Source: SG8-40 sp963792855
GTDB taxonomy: Bacteria > Pseudomonadota > Gammaproteobacteria > Burkholderiales > Eutrophovitaceae
Direction of reading: 5' to 3'
DNA: 64,000 bases
Assembly: GCA_963792855.1 (NCBI GenBank)
Contig: CAWBXZ010000009.1
Location: 1-64,000, forward strand
Shown here: positions 1-8,818 of the stretch, piece after piece
Position numbering within the stretch: the stretch's first letter is position 1
Layout: each line of letters opens with the position of its first letter
The notes under the pieces: model-generated
Seen by the model: only the letters and a program-made list of their open reading frames with translations
Told to the model about the DNA's origin: nothing
Database searches by the model: none
Made by a program: the position numbers and the translations under genes

Positions 1-681
1 GGTCGGGCGGCCATACCGTGCCCCGACTTTCTGCACCTCGAACATCTCGCGTGAAGAGACGCCCTCTCTCATGTACCCCACGGTGCTGCCGATGCCGGGG
101 GCGCCAGCCTGCAGGCCCTTATCGATCTCCTCGAGAATCGCGTTGCCCTGTTCCAGGGTTGGGCGCGTCGCGCTCCAGCCCGTTTTCGCCCGGGTTGTTA
201 AAGCGGCTACGGGGCCGTCTTTCAAGTAATCGCCCTTTGACCCGTCGATGAACATCGCGCGGGCAAATTCGTGGCTGACTGCGCAGCCGTAGTTGGCCTG
301 GGTCACACCTTCGCGCGCCTTGTACCATTCCGCCATATAGGAACCCGCACAGCCCATCTCGAAATCCATGCTGCTGGTCAACCCGTCGCGCAACCCGAGG
401 GAATAGCCGATCGGCATTTGAAAGTGGAAGTGCGTGTCGATGAAGCCCGGCGCCACGATATGGCCGGTGGCATCTATCGTCTTGGCACCCTTCAGCGGTT
501 TCTTGCTGATTTCGGCAATGCGACCATCTTTGATACCGACGTTGGCGACACCGTCAAACAGGGTTTCAGGGTCCATGACCCTGCCGCCTTTGATAACAAG
601 ATCATAGTCCTTGGCAAATAGTGTGGGTGCAGCCAAAGCGCTTACAACAAACGCACTGACTATCAAACACTTTCTAAACAT
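1..681 (-). CDS. Secreted amidohydrolase, D-aminoacylase-like (3' end beyond window)
   Basis: Open frame of 227 codons running off the left edge without a stop, so only the N-terminal part is visible. Residues 1-23 form a signal peptide with an AxA-type cleavage site (LFA) before KDYDLVIKGGRVMDP, a typical start of the amidohydrolase superfamily. GFIDTHFHF at about residues 79-87 supplies the HxH metal ligands. The layout resembles N-acyl-D-amino-acid deacylases, which remove acyl groups from D-amino acids; the exact substrate is inferred only. The start is ATG at 681 with GAAAGGA about 10 nt upstream. It lies about 70 nt downstream of a second amidohydrolase remnant on the same strand, and both sit in AT-richer DNA. 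Confidence 0.72.
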   Translation of the reverse strand, partial: MFRKCLIVSAFVVSALAAPTLFAKDYDLVIKGGRVMDPETLFDGVANVGIKDGRIAEISKKPLKGAKTIDATGHIVAPGFIDTHFHFQMPIGYSLGLRDGLTSSMDFEMGCAGSYMAEWYKAREGVTQANYGCAVSHEFARAMFIDGSKGDYLKDGPVAALTTRAKTGWSATRPTLEQGNAILEEIDKGLQAGAPGIGSTVGYMREGVSSREMFEVQKVGARYGRPT

Positions 682-752
682 GAGTCTCTATCCTTTCTTC
701 AAATGTGCTGTTTTGTTATGGTTTTTTCATTCCAAAATCAAAAACCAATCGT

Positions 753-1956
753 TCAACTTAGAGTGTCCTTGTAAATTTTCCCATCCTTACATGATGAGAT
801 CAATGTTCTTCTCTGCATCCATCAGCGAGCGAATATCCTTGGTTGGGTCGCCATTGACGATGATGATGTCCGCAAAAGCCCCTTCCTTGATCACGCCCAG
901 TTCAGCGCCAGGATAAGGATTCTTGAGTCCGGAAAGCGCGAAGACCTTTCCGTTGTTTCCCGTTATTTGTTGGAGCTGTTCGATGGGTGTAAAGAACTCG
1001 TCACGATAGGCGAATTCCTGAAGAAAGGCGTTAAAGGGAGCGCTGCCAAAAAACGTGTCTGTTCCCCAAAGAATTTTAAGGTTGTACTTTTTTGCCAGCG
1101 CGATCGCATTGCGCGTGCCCTCGGCGACGACCTTCAGCTTTGCCTGCTGGATAGGATCCTGAAACATCGGGTTGCCCGCAGTCGGCTGCAAGGTCAGGAA
1201 CAACTGGGGAGAGTAAAAAACGCCCAGCTTGGCCATGCGTTTAACGGTAGTTTCCTCAAGCACAAGACCGTGCTCGATTGATTTCACGCCCGCATCCAGT
1301 GACGCAACTACGCTGTTATTCATCTGCGAACGCGTCATCACGTAAGTTCCGTAACGAGTCGCTTCATCTACCGCTGCTTTGATCTCCTCGGGGGTGTACT
1401 GCGCCGCCTGAAGAGGATCGGTAAAGCTGGTTGCCCCGCCGCCCGTATGAATCTTGATTTGTGACGCTCCGCGGAACAGCTGCTCGCGCACAGCACGACG
1501 CACCTCATCGACACCATCGGCAATCAGGGTGTGCTTCCACTGGTTGACGTGTCCGCCATTTTCCTTGCCATCGAAATAGGGGTGGCCATCGACATTTGAT
1601 CGGAAATCACCATGCCCGGAGGTCTGCCCGATGCTTGCTCCGCTGGGGTGGATCCTGGGACCTGGAAAAACATCTGCATCCAGTGCTCTTTTGACACCAA
1701 AAATATTTCCACCAGTATCACGTATGGTGGTGAAACCGTTCATAAGATAGTCATTCGCCCGTCTGGCGGCATTAACGCCCTGCTCGAACTCGTCCTGATT
1801 CATGAATTTGTTGAGATCGGATGCAAACATGACGTGCCCATGTCCCTCGATCAAACCAGGCATCAAGGTACGCCCACCACCGTCGATAATGGCCACGTTG
1901 TCGGTTTGAATCACCGCCAACGGCTCATCGGAAACCGTCTCAATCAGGTTGTCCTT
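753..1956 (-). pseudogene. Imidazolonepropionase-like amidohydrolase, truncated and frameshifted
   Basis: The uninterrupted reading frame spans 787-1920 from a TTG (377 aa). It holds amidohydrolase motifs: TLMPGLIEGHGHV with two metal-binding His, a TGGGATS segment, KSIEHG and a late WGTDTFF with the metal Asp. The family normally has about 30 more N-terminal residues plus a signal peptide. Here the frame begins abruptly after TAA at 1957-1959 (KDNLIETVSDEPLAV) with no good start. At the 3' end the frame stops after KNIDLIM, but deleting one T at 789 restores MKDGKIYKDTLS and a stop at 753, the usual family C-terminus. I read it as a decayed gene with a lost 5' end and a +1 frameshift. A sequencing error could explain the 3' indel but not the missing N-terminus. 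Confidence 0.7.
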
Positions 1957-2008
1957 TTATTACGATGGGTTATGTTTTATTTGCTGCTTGTAGGTGCCAG
2001 ACAAGGAA

Positions 2009-3574
2009 TCATTCCCACTCAATGGTCGCAGGCGGTTTGCTCGAAATATCGTAGACCACGCGGTTGATGCCGCGCACTTCGTTGATGATCCGGTTCGCCA
2101 CCCGCGATAACAGGCTGTGCGGCAATTCGGCCCAGTGGGCTGTCATGAAATCCAGCGTCTCTACCGCGCGCAGAGCAACGACATATTCGTAAGTGCGGCC
2201 ATCACCCATGACACCAACCGACTTCACCGGAAGAAAAACTGCGAATGCCTGTGCTGTTCGTTCATACCATCCGGCGGCACGCAGTTCCTCGATGTAAATG
2301 GCATCCGCCTGGCGCAAAAGGTCGGCAAATTCGCGATTGACTGCACCAAGGATGCGCACGCCGAGACCCGGTCCGGGAAACGGGTGCCGGAAGACCATGT
2401 CATGCGGCAATCCCAGCGTGACACCGAGTTCACGCACCTCATCCTTGAACAGCTCGCGCAACGGCTCAAGCAGTTTCAGATGCAGGCTTTCGGGCAACCC
2501 GCCGACGTTATGGTGTGACTTGATGGTTTTGGCTTTCTTCGTCTTTGCACCGGCCGATTCAATGACGTCGGGGTAGATGGTTCCTTGCGCCAGCCACCGC
2601 GCGTTGGGCAGTTTGCCGGCTTCAGCCTGAAAAACCTCCACGAACTCCCGGCCAATGATCTTTCGTTTGCGTTCGGGGTCTGCCTCTCCCTCAAGCGCCG
2701 ACATGAAACGCTCCGAAGCATCAACGCGGATAACGCGCACGCCCAGGTTGTTGGCAAAAGTCTCCATCACCTGATCGCCTTCATTCAGGCGCAGCAATCC
2801 GGTATCGACGAACACACAGGTTAGCTGGTCGCCAATGGCCTTGTGAATGAGCGCGGCTGCCACCGACGAATCGACGCCGCCGGACAGTCCGAGGATGACT
2901 TCATCTGCGCCGACCTCCGAGCGAATCCGGCCAACGGCTTCATCAACGTAAGCCGGCATCGTCCAGCTCGCGTCAAGTGCACAGATCGAGCGCACAAAAC
3001 GCTCGAGGATCGCCTTGCCCTGCAGCGTATGCGTGACTTCAGGGTGAAACTGCAGCGCATACAGCCCGCGCTGTTCATCGGCCATGCCGGCGATCGGGGT
3101 GGAAGCATTGGAGGCAATTACCTTGAACCCGGAGGGCAAGCGCGTCACCTCGTCGCCATGGCTCATCCAGACGTCAAGCAGCCCGTGTCCCTGCGCATTG
3201 CGTCGGTCTTCGATGCCGTCAAGCAGTTTCGAATGCCCGCGCGCGCGCACCTCTGCATAGCCAAATTCGCGTTCGCCGGCTGATTCCACATCGCCGCCCA
3301 GTTGCGCTGCCATCGTCTGCATGCCGTAGCAGATTCCCAGCACGGGCACCCCCATGGAAAAAACCTTGTCGGTGACGCGCGGCGTTTCGCCCTCGTACAC
3401 TGAGGCAGGACCACCCGACAGAATGACGCCGCGTGGTGCATACTCGGCCAGGAACGCATCGCTGACGTCATGCGGGTGCAATTCGCAGTACACACCGAGT
3501 TCGCGCACGCGCCGCGCGATCAACTGTGTGTATTGCGAGCCGAAATCTAGAACGAGTATCTTGTCAGGATGCAT
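2009..3574 (-). CDS. guaA: GMP synthase (glutamine-hydrolysing)
   Basis: Converts XMP, ATP and glutamine to GMP, the last step of guanine nucleotide synthesis in the cytosol. The 521-aa length is normal. The N-terminal class I glutamine amidotransferase has Cys82 in GICYGMQTM, His177 and Glu179 in LQFHPEV. The ATP pyrophosphatase domain has the P-loop SGGVDSS at 231-237. The C-terminal dimerisation domain ends ISSKPPATIEWE. It lies 80 nt downstream of guaB on the same strand, the usual guaBA pairing, so the two are probably co-transcribed. The decayed amidohydrolase begins about 50 nt after its stop. Confidence 0.98.
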   Translation of the reverse strand: MHPDKILVLDFGSQYTQLIARRVRELGVYCELHPHDVSDAFLAEYAPRGVILSGGPASVYEGETPRVTDKVFSMGVPVLGICYGMQTMAAQLGGDVESAGEREFGYAEVRARGHSKLLDGIEDRRNAQGHGLLDVWMSHGDEVTRLPSGFKVIASNASTPIAGMADEQRGLYALQFHPEVTHTLQGKAILERFVRSICALDASWTMPAYVDEAVGRIRSEVGADEVILGLSGGVDSSVAAALIHKAIGDQLTCVFVDTGLLRLNEGDQVMETFANNLGVRVIRVDASERFMSALEGEADPERKRKIIGREFVEVFQAEAGKLPNARWLAQGTIYPDVIESAGAKTKKAKTIKSHHNVGGLPESLHLKLLEPLRELFKDEVRELGVTLGLPHDMVFRHPFPGPGLGVRILGAVNREFADLLRQADAIYIEELRAAGWYERTAQAFAVFLPVKSVGVMGDGRTYEYVVALRAVETLDFMTAHWAELPHSLLSRVANRIINEVRGINRVVYDISSKPPATIEWE

Positions 3575-3654
3575 CTGACCGGGTCCGGAGAAGGCGTTTG
3601 TGATCTGTTATGTTGTCCAGGCCGGCGCGGAGAAGCGAAACTGGCAGCAGGGCA

Positions 3655-5118
3655 TTATTCAACGCGGTAATTGGGCGCTTCCTTGACAATCTGCACGTCG
3701 TGCACATGCGACTCGCGAATGCCGGCGGCGGAAATCTCGACAAAAGCGGCGCGCGTCTGCATTTCGCTGACGGTCTCGCACCCCACATAACCCATTGCCG
3801 AACGCAATCCGCCCATGAGCTGGTGCACAACTGCCACCACGCTGCCCTTGTACGGCACCCGGCCTTCGACACCTTCGGGCACCAGTTTTTCCGCCGAGGC
3901 GTCGTCATTATCCTGGAAATACCGGTCGCTCGACCCTTGCTGCATGGCCGACAAGGACCCCATGCCCCGGTAGGATTTGTAGGACCGGCCCTGGAACAGC
4001 TCGATCTCACCCGGCGACTCTTCCGTACCGGCAAACAGGCTGCCCAGCATGACCGTGCTCGCGCCTGCGGCCAGGGCTTTGGCGATGTCGCCGGAGTACC
4101 GAATGCCGCCGTCGGCGATCAGCGGCACGTCTGAATCGGCCAGCGCATTGGCCACGCTGTCAATGGCCGTGATCTGCGGAACGCCGACGCCGGCGACGAT
4201 CCGTGTGGTGCAAATGGATCCCGGACCGATTCCGACTTTCACGCCATCGGCTCCGGCGTCAACCAGTGCCCGGGCGGCATCGGCGGTGGCGATATTGCCG
4301 CCCACCACCTGAACCTGGGGATAGTGTCGTTTGACCCACGCGACACGATCAATGACCCCCTGAGCGTGACCATGCGCCGTATCGACCACGATCACATCGG
4401 CACCCGCGTTCACCAGCGCTTCCACGCGTTCATCCGTGCCTTCGCCAACCCCGACCGCAGCCCCGACGCGCAGACTGCCTTGCTCGTCCTTGGCGGCAAA
4501 TGGATGTTCGGAGGACATCAGGATGTCCTTGACGGTTATCAGCCCCCTCAGCTCGAAATCGTCACTGACCACCAGCACGCGCTCCAGGCGATGCTTGTGC
4601 ATCAAACGCATCGCTTCGTCATTACTGGCGCTCTCAGGAACCGTCACGAGGCGGGATTTCGGCGTCATGATGTTGACCACCGGCTGGTCGAGATTGGTCT
4701 CGAACCGGAGGTCACGGTTGGTGACAATCCCGACCACCTTGGCGTTTTCGACGACCGGCAAGCCGGAAATACGGTGCTGGCGAATGAGCCCGAGAACGTC
4801 CCTTACGGTCATGTCCGGTGCAATAGTGATCGGGTCCTTGACGACCCCGCTTTCGAAGCGTTTGACCTTCGACACCTGTGCGGCCTGCGCCGCCACCGGC
4901 ATATTCTTGTGGACAATGCCAATGCCTCCCTCCTGTGCGATTGCGATCGCCAGCCGGGCTTCGGTTACGGTATCCATGGCAGCGGAAACCACCGGAATAT
5001 TCAGTGAAATATTCCTGGTCAGCCGCGTTGCCAAACGGACGTCGCGCGGGAGAACAGTGGAATGCCCGGGAACGAGAAGGACGTCGTCAAAAGTCAACGC
5101 CTTTTGCAGGACGCGCAT
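3655..5118 (-). CDS. guaB: Inosine-5'-monophosphate dehydrogenase
   Basis: Oxidises IMP to XMP with NAD+, the committed step toward GMP. 487 aa, full length. The (beta/alpha)8 barrel is interrupted by two CBS domains at about residues 95-205 (MTPKSRLVTVPE and neighbouring segments). The active-site loop GPGSICTTRIV carries the catalytic Cys near residue 304, and the flap region is ASAEKLVPEGVEGRVPYKG. First gene of the guaBA pair. The upstream side is divergent from a small exported-protein gene, with a 133-nt shared intergenic region. Confidence 0.98.
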   Translation of the reverse strand: MRVLQKALTFDDVLLVPGHSTVLPRDVRLATRLTRNISLNIPVVSAAMDTVTEARLAIAIAQEGGIGIVHKNMPVAAQAAQVSKVKRFESGVVKDPITIAPDMTVRDVLGLIRQHRISGLPVVENAKVVGIVTNRDLRFETNLDQPVVNIMTPKSRLVTVPESASNDEAMRLMHKHRLERVLVVSDDFELRGLITVKDILMSSEHPFAAKDEQGSLRVGAAVGVGEGTDERVEALVNAGADVIVVDTAHGHAQGVIDRVAWVKRHYPQVQVVGGNIATADAARALVDAGADGVKVGIGPGSICTTRIVAGVGVPQITAIDSVANALADSDVPLIADGGIRYSGDIAKALAAGASTVMLGSLFAGTEESPGEIELFQGRSYKSYRGMGSLSAMQQGSSDRYFQDNDDASAEKLVPEGVEGRVPYKGSVVAVVHQLMGGLRSAMGYVGCETVSEMQTRAAFVEISAAGIRESHVHDVQIVKEAPNYRVE

Positions 5119-5251
5119 GCGGTCACTTCCTTCACAAAGGCGCGATTATACGTCACTCGACAGCGTCCGGGCCCGGCCTGCAAACGGGGACGCGTATTGA
5201 CCGTTTGCCCACTGCAGACTATGGTTCATCCGGATTTCAAGGAGTTGCGCA

Positions 5252-5581
5252 ATGAGGGTTCCTGGACACTACACGCTGCACTGCTGGTTCGTTGCATGGC
5301 TGCTGTCGGCCGTTACGGGAACGGCTTTTGCATCCGGCAGTCATGAACAAACGTCGCTGCGGGCAGACGCAGCCGCCACGGTGAAAATGGCCTTATCCGC
5401 GATCGAAGAAGCCGCAGACCAAAACGCCTTGTGGATCCCGGCAAAAGAGGCTGCGGACAACGCCCAGGCGGCATTCGAGCGCGGCGAGTACGAACTGGCC
5501 ATTGCCCATGCGCGCACTGCGACGAGGTTTGCGGAGTTGGGCATCAAACAACTCGACTATCCGCCCTACCGGCATTTTTAG
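5252..5581 (+). CDS. Small exported helical protein (SoxXA-binding-like)
   Basis: 109 aa with a signal peptide (hydrophobic stretch about residues 11-24, AFA cleavage near residue 27). The mature part is two Ala-rich amphipathic helices, the second reading AFERGEYELAIAHARTATRFAELGIKQL. This resembles the short periplasmic proteins called SoxXA-binding protein, but no other sox gene is visible here, so the function is not assigned. The start is supported by AAGGAG 8 nt upstream of the ATG. It is divergent from guaB and 15 nt upstream of the DUF4124 gene, with which it probably forms an operon. Confidence 0.7.
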   Translation: MRVPGHYTLHCWFVAWLLSAVTGTAFASGSHEQTSLRADAAATVKMALSAIEEAADQNALWIPAKEAADNAQAAFERGEYELAIAHARTATRFAELGIKQLDYPPYRHF

Positions 5582-5596
5582 TTAAGAGGTATGCGC

Positions 5597-6073
5597 ATGA
5601 AAGGCTTCAAGGACCAGGTTGGCATGATTTCACTGGCCGTGCTGCTGCTGGCTGCCCCCGTTACCATAGCGGCGCAGGAAATGTATCGCTGGGTCGATGC
5701 GAACGGCGAAGTTCATTACTCCGACCAGCCACCGCCGCCAGAAGTGAAGGAGTACCGCTCGATGACTCGCTCAGGGACGACGGCGGGGGCATCGTTCGAA
5801 GCAGAAAGCGGTGACGAGTCGCTGGCCGAAAGGGAAGCCGAGTTTCAGCGCCGAAAGGCGCAGGAAGCAGAAGAAGAAGCGCGTGCCGAGCAAGTCCAGG
5901 CCGAGCGAGCCAGGAACTGCGAGCTTGCTCGTGGACAATACAACACCATTTCCGCAGGCGGGCGCATTTCCCGCCGTGACGCAGCAAACGAAGTAATCTT
6001 CCTCACGGACGAACAGATCGCCGCGGAGACCGAGCAGGCGCAGGCCGAGATGGAAAAATGGTGCGGCGACTAA
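5597..6073 (+). CDS. DUF4124 domain-containing exported protein
   Basis: 158 aa from ATG 5597; an ATG at 5591 is in frame but only 2 nt from the GAGG ribosome-binding site, so 5597 is preferred. A signal peptide covers about residues 1-26. DUF4124 follows immediately (EMYRWVDANGEVHYSDQPP), a small beta motif common in Betaproteobacteria and of unknown function. Residues about 70-105 are a highly charged Glu/Arg/Ala-rich predicted coiled coil. DUF4124 genes often lie beside guaB in this group. It ends convergent with rnfH, overlapping it by 4 nt (6070-6073). Confidence 0.85.
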   Translation: MKGFKDQVGMISLAVLLLAAPVTIAAQEMYRWVDANGEVHYSDQPPPPEVKEYRSMTRSGTTAGASFEAESGDESLAEREAEFQRRKAQEAEEEARAEQVQAERARNCELARGQYNTISAGGRISRRDAANEVIFLTDEQIAAETEQAQAEMEKWCGD

Positions 6074-6378
6074 CGCTGACCATGACGGCCGCCTGACTTC
6101 GCAGGCCGCGCCCGTGCCCGGCGGCTCGCCTTCGGATCGGCAATCAGCGGTCGGTATACCTCTACCCGGTCACCATCTCGCAGCACGCGATCCAGCGCAA
6201 CCCGCTGTCCCCATATTCCGACGCCCGCTTTGTCAATGTCGACTTCCGGCCGGGACGCCAGCAAACCCGACGCGTCAATCGCCTGCCGCACGGTTGTCCC
6301 CGGGTCGAGCAGTAGCGAAACGGTTGTCTGCTGGTCCGCAAGCGCGTAGACGACCTCGACACGTCGCTGAGCAGCCAT
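6070..6378 (-). CDS. rnfH: RnfH family ubiquitin-like protein
   Basis: 102 aa with the beta-grasp RnfH fold: RVEVVYALADQQ at the start, LDPGTTVRQAIDASGLL, VGIWGQRVALDRVLRDGDRVEVYRPL, then a basic tail. The biochemical role of RnfH is not established. ATG 6378 overlaps the ratA stop as TGATG, so the two are translationally coupled, the standard ratA-rnfH pair. A TTG at 6381 is in frame but unnecessary. The 3' end overlaps the convergent DUF4124 gene by 4 nt. Confidence 0.9.
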   Translation of the reverse strand: MAAQRRVEVVYALADQQTTVSLLLDPGTTVRQAIDASGLLASRPEVDIDKAGVGIWGQRVALDRVLRDGDRVEVYRPLIADPKASRRARARPAKSGGRHGQR

Positions 6379-6830
6379 CAACCGTGCCCGTAAAGAAACT
6401 CGGCCCGTTTCACGAACGCATCGACAAAAGAATTCGCAATGTAATTGAAGACAGGGCCGAAAACCCTATCCAGCAGCTTGCTTGAGAATTCGTAGCGCAG
6501 CGTGAATTGGATCTTGCACGCGCCGTCGCCCAGCGGTTGGAAATTCCATTGACCGTCAAGCGCACGAAATGGGCCGTCAACGAGGGACATCACAATTGAA
6601 CCCGGTTTGTTGCCAAGCGGCCTGTCGATCCGGTTGCGTGTTGAGAACCGCTGCCTGATACCCTTGTAGTCGATCTTCAGCGCCGCTTGTATTGTCTGCT
6701 CGCCCTCTTCGACGACCTCTACCCCGCCGCACCATGGAAGAAACTCCGGATAGCGGTCAACTGCGTTAACCAGATCGAACATTTTTTCTGCTGGATAGCC
6801 AACCAGCATCGATTTCTCTACATGCGCCAT
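6378..6830 (-). CDS. ratA: RatA / COQ10-like START-domain protein
   Basis: 150 aa, a single START/COQ10 domain: VEKSMLVGYPAEKMFDLVNAVDRYPEFLPWCGG at the N-terminus and SKLLDRVFGPVFNYIANSFVDAFVKRA at the C-terminus. E. coli RatA was described as a toxin that blocks ribosome subunit joining; family members also bind ubiquinone-like lipids. In this rnfH-smpB setting a quinone or ribosome-linked housekeeping role is as likely as a toxin. It is divergent from smpB with 127 nt between the starts. Confidence 0.93.
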   Translation of the reverse strand: MAHVEKSMLVGYPAEKMFDLVNAVDRYPEFLPWCGGVEVVEEGEQTIQAALKIDYKGIRQRFSTRNRIDRPLGNKPGSIVMSLVDGPFRALDGQWNFQPLGDGACKIQFTLRYEFSSKLLDRVFGPVFNYIANSFVDAFVKRAEFLYGHG

Positions 6831-6957
6831 TTTCCCTGCCTGCTGTCCAGGTTACCCGTTCCAAAATCACCAAAGCCGAATTCACCGGATCGCATCAGGT
6901 CCGTCCGTCCGCCACAGGTCCTATAGAATAACCAACTCTCGCAAAGCCCTGGCCGAC

Positions 6958-7404
6958 ATGAGCATTATTCAAAACAAGAAAGCGTTTCACGACTTCTTTA
7001 TCGAAGAGCGCTTCGAGGCGGGTCTGGTGCTCGAGGGCTGGGAAGTCAAAGCCATTCGCGCCGGTCGCGCGCAGTTGAAGGAAGCATACGTCGTCATCAA
7101 AGGCGCGGAACTGTTCCTGATCGGCGCTCACATCAGTCCGTTGACATCGGCGTCCACTCACGTAAATGCCGATCCGGTTCGCACGCGCAAGCTGCTTATG
7201 CACGCCGAGGAAATCGGCAAGCTCATCGGAAAAGTCGAGCGCGCCGGTTATGCCCTGGTTCCTCTCGATCTGCATTACACCCGCGGCAGAATAAAATTGT
7301 CCGTCGGACTCGCCAAGGGCAAGAAACAGCATGACAAGCGAGAAGTCTTGAAAGATCGCGATTGGCAGCGTGAGCAACAGCGACTACTGCGCCAGAAATC
7401 GTGA
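6958..7404 (+). CDS. smpB: SsrA-binding protein SmpB
   Basis: 148 aa, full length. SmpB binds tmRNA and delivers it to stalled ribosomes for trans-translation. Family motifs are NKKAFHDFFIEERFEAGLVLEGWEVKAIRAG at the start, the central LHYTRGRIKLSVGLAKGKK and the basic tail HDKREVLKDRDWQREQQRLLRQK. No tmRNA gene was recognised in the adjoining sequence, so ssrA must lie elsewhere. A copy of the dispersed hairpin repeat follows 12 nt after its stop. Confidence 0.97.
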   Translation: MSIIQNKKAFHDFFIEERFEAGLVLEGWEVKAIRAGRAQLKEAYVVIKGAELFLIGAHISPLTSASTHVNADPVRTRKLLMHAEEIGKLIGKVERAGYALVPLDLHYTRGRIKLSVGLAKGKKQHDKREVLKDRDWQREQQRLLRQKS

Positions 7405-7416
7405 TCATCGCGCCAG

Positions 7417-7459
7417 GTTGCGGCGCAGACTAAGCTTCAGGTTATGTCGGAGCCAACAA
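7417..7459 (+). repeat. Dispersed hairpin repeat, type A copy
   Basis: Begins GTTGCGGCGCAGACTAAG and ends ATGTCGGAGCCAACAA. It matches the element at 61823-61864 over about 40 nt with few differences. The centre (CTAAGCTTCAGGTTATG) forms a weak hairpin. It is non-coding and sits just after the smpB stop. Confidence 0.7.
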
Positions 7460-7600
7460 TTTTCGCATCGCCAAAGTCAAGCGCAGCGTCCGGCGCCACA
7501 CACGTCAGCGTTCGACGACAAATCGACTCTGAGTTCGCCCCTGAGCAGCGGCATCAAGCTGGCACGCCAGCGCGGCGCTGCCTTTGGCCGCAGACTACGG

Positions 7601-8803
7601 CTAGTTGTAGTCCAGCCCCATCGCTTCGCGAACGTCACGCATCGTTTCGCTGGCAAGCTTGCGCGCGCGATCGTTGCCATCAGAAATAATGTTTCTCACC
7701 AGACTGGGATCATCCAGATAAACCTGGGCGCGTTCGCGTATTGGCGCCAGTTCCTTCTGAATCCCCTCGATGACCGGTTGCTTGCATTCGATGCAGCCGA
7801 TGCCAGCGCTACGGCAGCCCTGTTGCACCCAGTCGTGCGTCTTCTCATCCGTATAAACGCAGTGCAGTTGCCACACCGGACACTTGTCCGGGTCGCCCGG
7901 GTCGGTTCGTCTGACGCGTGCCGGATCCGTCGGCATGGTTCGCACTTTCTGTTCGACACTGGCCGCATCTTCGCGCAGGGATATGGTGTTGTTGTACGAC
8001 TTGGACATCTTCTGCCCGTCCAGGCCGGGCATGCGCGAAGCCGCAGTGAGCAATGCCTGCGGCTCGGACAGAATCATCTTGCCGCCACCCTCCAGGTAAC
8101 CGAACAGGCGTTCACGATCCCCCATTGACAGGCTGGCCGCTTCGTCGAGCAGCGCGTGCCCCGATTGCAGGGCGTCGTCGTCGCCTTGTTCCTGATAGCG
8201 CGTGCGCAGCTCACGGTAAAGCTTGCCGCGCTTTGCGCCCAGTTTCCTGATGGCCGCCTCGGCTTTCTCTTCAAAGCCCGGATCGCGGCCGTAAACATGG
8301 TTGAATCGGCGTGCGATTTCGCGGGTGAATTCAATATGCGGCACCTGATCGTCGCCCACCGGGACGAGATTCGCCCTATAGATCAATATGTCCGCGCTCT
8401 GTAACAGCGGGTATCCCAGAAAACCATATGTGGAGAGGTCTTTCTCCACCAGTTTTTCCTGCTGGTCCTTGTAGGTTGGAACCCTCTCGAGCCAGCCAAG
8501 CGGCGTGATCATCGACATGAGCAAATGAAGCTCGGCATGCTCGGGAACTCGCGACTGAATAAAAAGCGTTGCCAGCGCGGGATCAACGCCGGCAGCAAGC
8601 CAGTCCACCAGCATGTCCCAGACATGCTCCCCGATCACTTCCGGCGTGTCGTAATGCGTTGTCAGGGCATGCCAGTCTGCGACAAAGAACAGGCAATGAT
8701 GTTCATGCTGCAATCTCACCCAGTTTTTCAGCACGCCATGATAATGCCCAAGGTGCAGAGCACCGGTTGGACGCATGCCGGACAGCACGCGATCATCGAA
8801 CAT
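7601..8803 (-). CDS. trpS: Tryptophan--tRNA ligase
   Basis: 400 aa class I aminoacyl-tRNA synthetase charging tRNA-Trp. The HIGH-type signature is HLGHYHG at residues 17-23, KMSKS lies at about residue 265, and GDDQVPHIEFTREIARRFN forms the Trp/ATP site. It is longer than the ~335-aa E. coli enzyme because of inserted segments, a length I recall as common among Betaproteobacterial TrpS. It follows the M50 protease gene by 15 nt, giving an apparent operon yciO-like / M50 / trpS. The 3' end faces smpB across about 200 nt without a recognisable terminator. Confidence 0.97.
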   Translation of the reverse strand: MFDDRVLSGMRPTGALHLGHYHGVLKNWVRLQHEHHCLFFVADWHALTTHYDTPEVIGEHVWDMLVDWLAAGVDPALATLFIQSRVPEHAELHLLMSMITPLGWLERVPTYKDQQEKLVEKDLSTYGFLGYPLLQSADILIYRANLVPVGDDQVPHIEFTREIARRFNHVYGRDPGFEEKAEAAIRKLGAKRGKLYRELRTRYQEQGDDDALQSGHALLDEAASLSMGDRERLFGYLEGGGKMILSEPQALLTAASRMPGLDGQKMSKSYNNTISLREDAASVEQKVRTMPTDPARVRRTDPGDPDKCPVWQLHCVYTDEKTHDWVQQGCRSAGIGCIECKQPVIEGIQKELAPIRERAQVYLDDPSLVRNIISDGNDRARKLASETMRDVREAMGLDYN

Positions 8804-8818
8804 GAATTTGAATCTCCA

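Noticed and set aside
7404..7600. tmRNA gene next to smpB
   Set aside because: No tRNA-Ala-like ends or tag-peptide reading frame could be found; the gap contains a type A repeat.
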